From: Reticulascus tulasneorum
Taxonomy: Eukaryota; Ascomycota; Sordariomycetes; Glomerellales; Reticulascaceae
Reading direction: 5' to 3'
DNA: 64,000 nt
Assembly (NCBI GenBank): GCA_001557505.1
Contig: LSAX01000006.1
Span: 992,001-1,056,000, forward strand
The first letter of the stretch is position 1, and the number at the start of each line of letters is the position of its first letter. Shown here in pieces: positions 58,879 to 64,000 of the stretch. Position numbers and translations under genes: made by a program. The notes under the pieces are model-generated. The model worked only from the letters and a program-made list of their open reading frames with translations. It was not told where the DNA came from and did no database searches.

Positions 58879-61800
58879 TGGACCTCCAGCCTTTGGCAGG
58901 TTTGAGGATTTGAGTGGACGACGATTTGCATTTCAACCTGCACACCCCCCCTCTGCCCAATCCCCCCCCTTGTATCCTGTCAGCTACGGGGGCCTCACGC
59001 CGCATAACCCCTTTGATTGAGTGGTTGGCAAGCAAACCCAAGATTGGAGAAGTGCTCCATTGGCGAGCTGTTCGTCCACGACCAGCGTACTTGAAACAAG
59101 CGATGGTCCTGCTTCGACGTCTTGTTATGGCCCTGGTTCCTCTGCGTGGCCACCTGCCAGCGAATGGCCAGCATTCACGGAAGCAGTTCGCACCAACCGG
59201 TGACGCTTCGCCCAATCAGAGCCCGGCGATGGGCAGGATTGTCTGTTTTCTCGTGGGCCGCCTGGCGAAATAGCAGGATGGGCCACGATGGAAATAAACA
59301 GTGGCCCGTTTGGCAGACCCGACCTCTCGTTTCGCTGGCCGCCGCTTGTCTCTGTTGACGCTGCACGCCCGAGCCACCCGCCTGTATTTTTGTTTGCATT
59401 CGCCATATGCCGCGTATTAGCCAGTCATCAATCAGTCCCACATACAAGCCCCTTACGGACATTGGGCGATCAACAAACACATCGACACGCCGCCTGATTT
59501 CTCGCGTTAATGGCAACGGGCGAGAAACAAGGTGGCCATGCTGATCGCACCAACCTGCAAATGAAAAGTCCAAGCTTCGGCAGTCTCTTTTGCAGCCATC
59601 GCAGGACCGAGGATATTCGCCTGCTTGCGTGACAGGCCCTGACGGGAGATAGGCAGCTGGCAATGGGTACATGTACAGGCAGGCACACAGGCACCGTGTC
59701 ACGAGCATCAGATCCAATCAATCTTGCATATCGACCCGGGGGACCTTGCGTAGTCGTCGGACGTTACCTTACTTTTCCTTGAGCCCTGGCCTGGCAGAGA
59801 ATCGAAAACGCGAGACTCTCGGAGGGACAAGGACTCCTGGACGCATGAAACGAAACATGAACGCCATCGGTTCATCCTCAATGAGACCCCGGGGAATGAC
59901 TTCCAAGAAGCATGTCCCCGTCCTACCTGGTTGAGGTCCCCGGGCTCGATCAATGATTGTGGCGACAGTTCCAGACCGCCATCTTGGTCTCAGCCCGGCT
60001 ACAATGGTCAGTGTATTCCAGATGCCTTTCAGGAGAGCGGCCTCTCTCAGGCCCATCTGCCTAACTAGAGGCTAGGTTAGGTAGGAATTAACAAGACCAA
60101 CTATTATTTAGGCGGCGGCTTTGGGAGTCCTCCAATCAATGCTTACGAATCGAAGTACGACAGCGTAGACGTAGGCAGCGGGGGGTGTGAAGCTTCCCAC
60201 CCACATGGCGGGAGACCCAGCCATACCAGGGAACTTTTAGGCTCGATCTGACCCTACGCCGCCATCTCCACCAGCTATTATGCAGGTAATTCGAGATTGC
60301 GTTCATGCCTGGCGGGCCACGGGGGGCCGAGAAAGGTAGGGTTACAGTTCAATGGTGCTCCACTACACATCTCAAAGTCAATGCCATTTTGGAACTCTCG
60401 TTCATCTCCTTTTTCCCAGCTAACTACGGGGTAAAACTATTGGATTTATTTTTTTCTCGGCATCGGCAAGATCGCCATCCTCCCTCGCCGTTAGATTCGG
60501 GCTCATCATCCCCCCTCAGGAATTGTCAACGGGATGTCAAATCCTGGTGCAGACTGAAGGAGGCGTTACCGAGTTTGGAGATTTCGAATCCGTAGTGCCG
60601 TAGATCATGGTCGTCCCTTGCGGTCCAACAAAACTGTTTCATGTGCCGCTAATAATGAATCCCACGCTCTCTCTTTGCATTCTTTCCTCTCCTTATGGGG
60701 ACCCCCATTCATAGCCTATCCGTGCGTGGTAAAGTATACCTGTAGGCGAGAGGGTTTCCCAGTTTCGATCTCTCCCCCTCCCTTCCGAATGTGTGCACCG
60801 CTACAGCTGGGCAGGAAATCTTAGTCTAAAGGCCCCATCGTTATCACCCCTTTACAAAGCTGGGGTCGAGGTGGTCAGCAGATGTCTAGATGCAGGAGAA
60901 TGGGGACCCTGCCTGAGCAGAGAATGTGGAGGGGGTGGTTTGGTCGCTAGCACCATCGCCAGCCGGATCCGTGCTCTGTGGAGTTCACATGAGACTACAG
61001 ATGGCACCTGACAAGCGAGACACTATGGCAGCGCAAGACAATCAAATGCCACATGCCCGATCATTCGAGGTAGCACGCTTGATAGCTCGAGCCCATGATG
61101 GCTCTAATTACCTAGTCTAGTGCAGACATCACCCTCTTCTGCGTGTTGGTAGGAGGTGTGTCGCTATGACCCGTTCTCCTACCCTCACCCCCGCTCCCTC
61201 CCATCCCTCGATCCCGCATGCTGGGATTTCCGCTTTGGGCCGAATCTCTAATAGCCTCCACTATGCGAAATGCATCCCCAATCGACATTTCAGAGTCCAA
61301 GCCCAGCCACGATCCCCTGAATGGCGCAAATGGTCGGCATCCAAGGCAGGAGAAACAATCTGCAGCCAGGGCAGGCCGAGGGAAACTTTTGCAACTGCCT
61401 ATCAGTGCATTTCCAATTATCTATTGCTACATACCTTGGGGCTGCTTACTACGTAGTAGGGGCCCTCACATACGAGTAATCCTGCATTGGTCCAGCCAGA
61501 ACCCACCACCCTGCGCCTCCAGGCAAAATCCCCCATCCAGTCGATGCGTCCCATCCACAAGGATGCACCATCTCCCACGGGAAACTCACAACCAAGCAAA
61601 ATGCCTGTCAACCTGAGGAACTAGCTCTAGATCTCCCCTATACAGTAAAGCCTGAGGCCTCGAGGCTTCACCGCCTCGTTCCTGGCCCTCGGTAGACGTA
61701 AGTGCGTCTTCGAGTGGGCGGCGGGCAGCGAACGAGGAGCGACGGACGACCTCCTTACTCCCTTCCCCCAGATCCGCAAAACCCCGTCCACTTATGCTGC

Positions 61801-62263
61801 TTCGGGCCTAGTGCGTGGGAGAACTGTTCCGTGACATGCGGCGCTCGCTCCGTGATTGGTCGTGCGTTCCTGAAACCAAACACCCTCCCAACCGGAGAAG
61901 CAGGAGCCAATGGCGGGGCAGCTCCCTGCTCAGGAGGAGAGAGGCAGCTCGTGGTGAGTGGCTATGGCTGAGACTTTTTCCGTGGCTCAGGAATTCGGTA
62001 GCATTCTTGCTTGCGGCAGCATACGCAATACAACAATTATTTTGTTCGGGCAAATCAGAGCCGGGTTTGGATTTTTGGCTTGTGATAGCGAAGGCAGAGT
62101 TGCAACCGTTTGATTCAGATACACTGCCCGCTGCTGCAACATGATATCAAATGAGCTGCTGGGGTGACAAATGCTCGTGCCGTTGCGCAGTTGATGCCGT
62201 CCCCTATTCCACAGCAGGCACCCCGCAGTCGGCTGCCCGCCCATGTCCCACCAAGCGGATCGT

Positions 62264-62540
62264 AAAAAACAGTGCCGCTTAACGTAACTGCTAGCAGATG
62301 CAGGCAACTCCGAAGTCGAGAAGTATTCTAGTGATTCAGCAGAGATTCACTAAAATATCCACTCTAATATTCCTATGAATAGCTACTTGAATGCCTTGAT
62401 AATTCCCTATATACTCACTGCAGTATTCACTGCAATATTCGCTGCAATACTCACTGCAATACTCGCTGTAATATGTACTGCAATATTCACTCGAACACGT
62501 CGGTTAATAGCATTTGAATATCCAAGTGCTAAAGCGGCGT
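62264..62540 (+). mobile_element. MITE-like element, copy C
   Basis: Same orientation as copy A. The left edge is GTA, an A run, then CAGTGCCGCTTAA; the right end is GAATATCCAAGTGCTAAAGCGGC followed by a diverged tip (GTGAG instead of ACTG). The interior shares the ATGAATAGCTACTTGAAT core with the other copies and adds a tandem array of a 12-base unit at 62411-62492. A TGCAGGCA word near the left end is shared with copy A. No ORF. Confidence 0.66.
62411..62492 (+). repeat. 12-bp tandem array inside copy C
   Basis: Six to seven copies of a unit close to AYTCRCTGCAAT, differing by one or two bases each. It looks like local expansion of the TATTC-type words found across the element family. Units are directly adjacent with no spacers. 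Confidence 0.85.
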
Positions 62541-64000
62541 GAGCGGTTCTGGATTTCACAAAGATGCGCCTGCCCATCCATGTCCTGCTGGATCTTAATT
62601 CGCTAAGTAAGGGTTTGACTGCTTTGGGACAGGGATTGCAAGAGGAGATGCACGCAAAGTGTGGCTTGACGAAAATCTGTCATCCCATCGCTGATCTCCG
62701 GTTCGGCTCCTCAAATCAAGTGATCGACTTTCGGATCGCCGCCCGTGATTGGACTCGCTTGCCAGGTTAAAACTTGAATTGCACCAGCCACAGCGTGACA
62801 CCTGATGAGCTGCGAAAGCTTGCCTTTCGTACTCTATTGGGAGGCGAAGGGACGCCAAACCGGGCCCAAAAGAATTCGTAATCGGCACTCTACTAACTCA
62901 GCTCCTATTGTCGGGCGACCCTCGTCTGGCTGACGTATTCGCAGCTTGAACGGGCAGGAAACTCGGCAAAGTCGCAGCGTCGCAAAGAGGTACGGCTGCC
63001 TCCGAATACCACCCTGTCTCGGGCACTGCGGACTCGGGACGCCACCAAAGCCAACCTCGGCTTGGTGGCGGAATTCTGGCCCGACCTGGATTCCTCGCAA
63101 TCCCCGTGCCCGAAACCTACGCTGTGGACTACTGTACGTAACTTGCGATGCGAAGGTTCAGCAATCGTGGATTGTGCATTTGCTAGATGGACACCCCATC
63201 CCGAGGAGCAGGATTCCGCATCGTTCAGGGCTGGGGCGGCTATCTCAAACATCCAGCGACCGCCTTTCGTGGCCCTCCACAAGCGACAAGATCCTCCTCT
63301 CACGTCGTCGGACGAAGCGCCTGCGTTCGTTTCAGAAACCGCAGAGCAACGCTCTAAGCCCCCGACCCGCGGAGGAACCAACGCGTTATTCTCCTTCCCC
63401 AGATTTTCTCTAGCCCTCGCAGCTCATTTCCATAGAGTCCTCGAGTCACAGAGTCATTTCGCTACCCCCCTGCGCACGGCTCACGGCGTCTACGAAGCAG
63501 CACGTTTCTGCGCTGGAAATAACCTTACCCCTGGCAGAAATCATCCGTGCGGCGTCTAAAGAAGGATCGGGATCCGCACTTACCGCTGCAGGTTTGCCCT
63601 TGTAGCCCGTCTGATTGGCCTGTGTTGCCGCACTTCCCATATTAACCCCAGAAAATCGCACCCCGTTCAATTGAACTCTCAGTGTCCTCAGCTTCGTGGT
63701 AGGATAAACTCAGCTAATGCAGCGGCTGCTGGAACATCCGTCTGCAGGGCGGGAAGCTTGATTCAATTTACTCAAAAAGTTTGATTGCGGGTTTTGCGGG
63801 GGATGGCTTGAAACTTTCCCAATGTGTCGGGACGGGTTGGCGGCATGCAAGCGCAGCTCTGCAGCTGCCTATGGGCTCGGCTGGGCTGGTCTGGGCAAAA
63901 ATAGGTCATGGAGGTAGGCTCTTTGCGGCGGTTCGCTGGGCTGCGGGTGTTGGCATTTCCGTGGATGGCAGCGGGAAGGGGTGATTATTTTAGACTTTCC

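Larger units (their letters stand above)
56253..64000. other. 7.7-kb gene-poor region with two MITE-like copies
   Basis: I find no gene here that I can support on either strand. Frames are short, overlap in conflicting frames and lack motifs and splice structure. The first ~2 kb upstream of the cyclin is probably its long promoter and leader. Two copies of the inverted-repeat element (58640-58878, 62264-62540), a 16-C run next to an A run (58619-58647), a T run near 57541, and a CCTAGGTA word (58478-58485) are the visible structure. No tRNA, telomere repeat or transposase fragment was recognised. Confidence 0.55.

Noticed and set aside
59175..59717. 180-codon frame on - in the gene-poor right end
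   Set aside because: Overlapped by several other open frames; no motif, signal or splice evidence; composition is not gene-like.
62411..62492. Short regular repeats that might suggest a CRISPR-like array
   Set aside because: Units are 12 bp, directly adjacent and without unique spacers; the genome is eukaryotic. It is a minisatellite inside copy C.

Overview
The window reads as nuclear DNA of a filamentous ascomycete, most likely a Sordariomycete. Genes are single transcription units on both strands. Introns are short (about 48-208 bp) with GT...AG ends and CTRAC-like branch sites. The protein set is typical of Pezizomycotina: Zds1, a DUF2433 protein, Ufd4, Sec3, Met10, and a Pcl-type cyclin. 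No operon, rRNA, tRNA, CRISPR array or viral gene was recognised.

Layout. 1-2.8 kb: upstream DNA of zds1. 2.8-5.9 kb: Zds1-like polarity/cell-cycle protein (+). 7.0-9.4 kb: DUF2433 metallophosphoesterase-like protein with an RGG tail (+). 10.4-11.4 kb: mitochondrial COQ5 methyltransferase (-). 11.65-11.8 kb: a 55-residue one-helix membrane ORF (-). 12.6-14.0 kb: mitochondrial branched-chain 2-oxoacid dehydrogenase E1 alpha (+). 16.1-22.1 kb: HECT ubiquitin ligase Ufd4 (+). 23.3-27.6 kb: exocyst subunit Sec3 (-). 29.3-31.1 kb: secreted M61-type peptidase with a PDZ-like tail (+). 31.7-33.6 kb: two unrecognised small genes (+). 33.9-35.1 kb: DmpA/S58 family peptidase (-). 36.0-37.7 kb: hydroxyacid-oxoacid transhydrogenase (+). 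38.2-39.4 kb: unresolved low-complexity and membrane-type reading frames. 39.6-42.8 kb: sulfite reductase flavoprotein subunit Met10 (-). 44.3-44.9 kb: ribosomal protein S14/uS11 (-). 45.4-49.0 kb: P1B copper ATPase (-). 51.7-52.5 kb: small secreted six-cysteine protein (+). 55.1-56.3 kb: Pcl1-type cyclin (-). 56.3-64 kb: a long stretch with no gene I can support.

Most genes are core housekeeping: mitochondrial metabolism (COQ5, E1 alpha, transhydrogenase), ubiquitin turnover, exocytosis and polarity (Sec3, Zds1), translation, sulfur assimilation, copper handling and the cell cycle. The accessory-looking parts are 27.6-33.9 kb and 49-64 kb.

The most unusual signal is a family of three short transposon-like elements at 53.8-54.1, 58.64-58.88 and 62.26-62.54 kb, all in the gene-poor right end. 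They share AACAGTGCCGCTTT-type termini (perfect 14-bp inverted repeats in the first copy), a GTA-A(n)-CAGTG edge and an interior rich in GAATA/TATTC words. They look like a non-autonomous (MITE-like) DNA element family. All exon boundaries were worked out by eye from splice signals, frame and family conservation.
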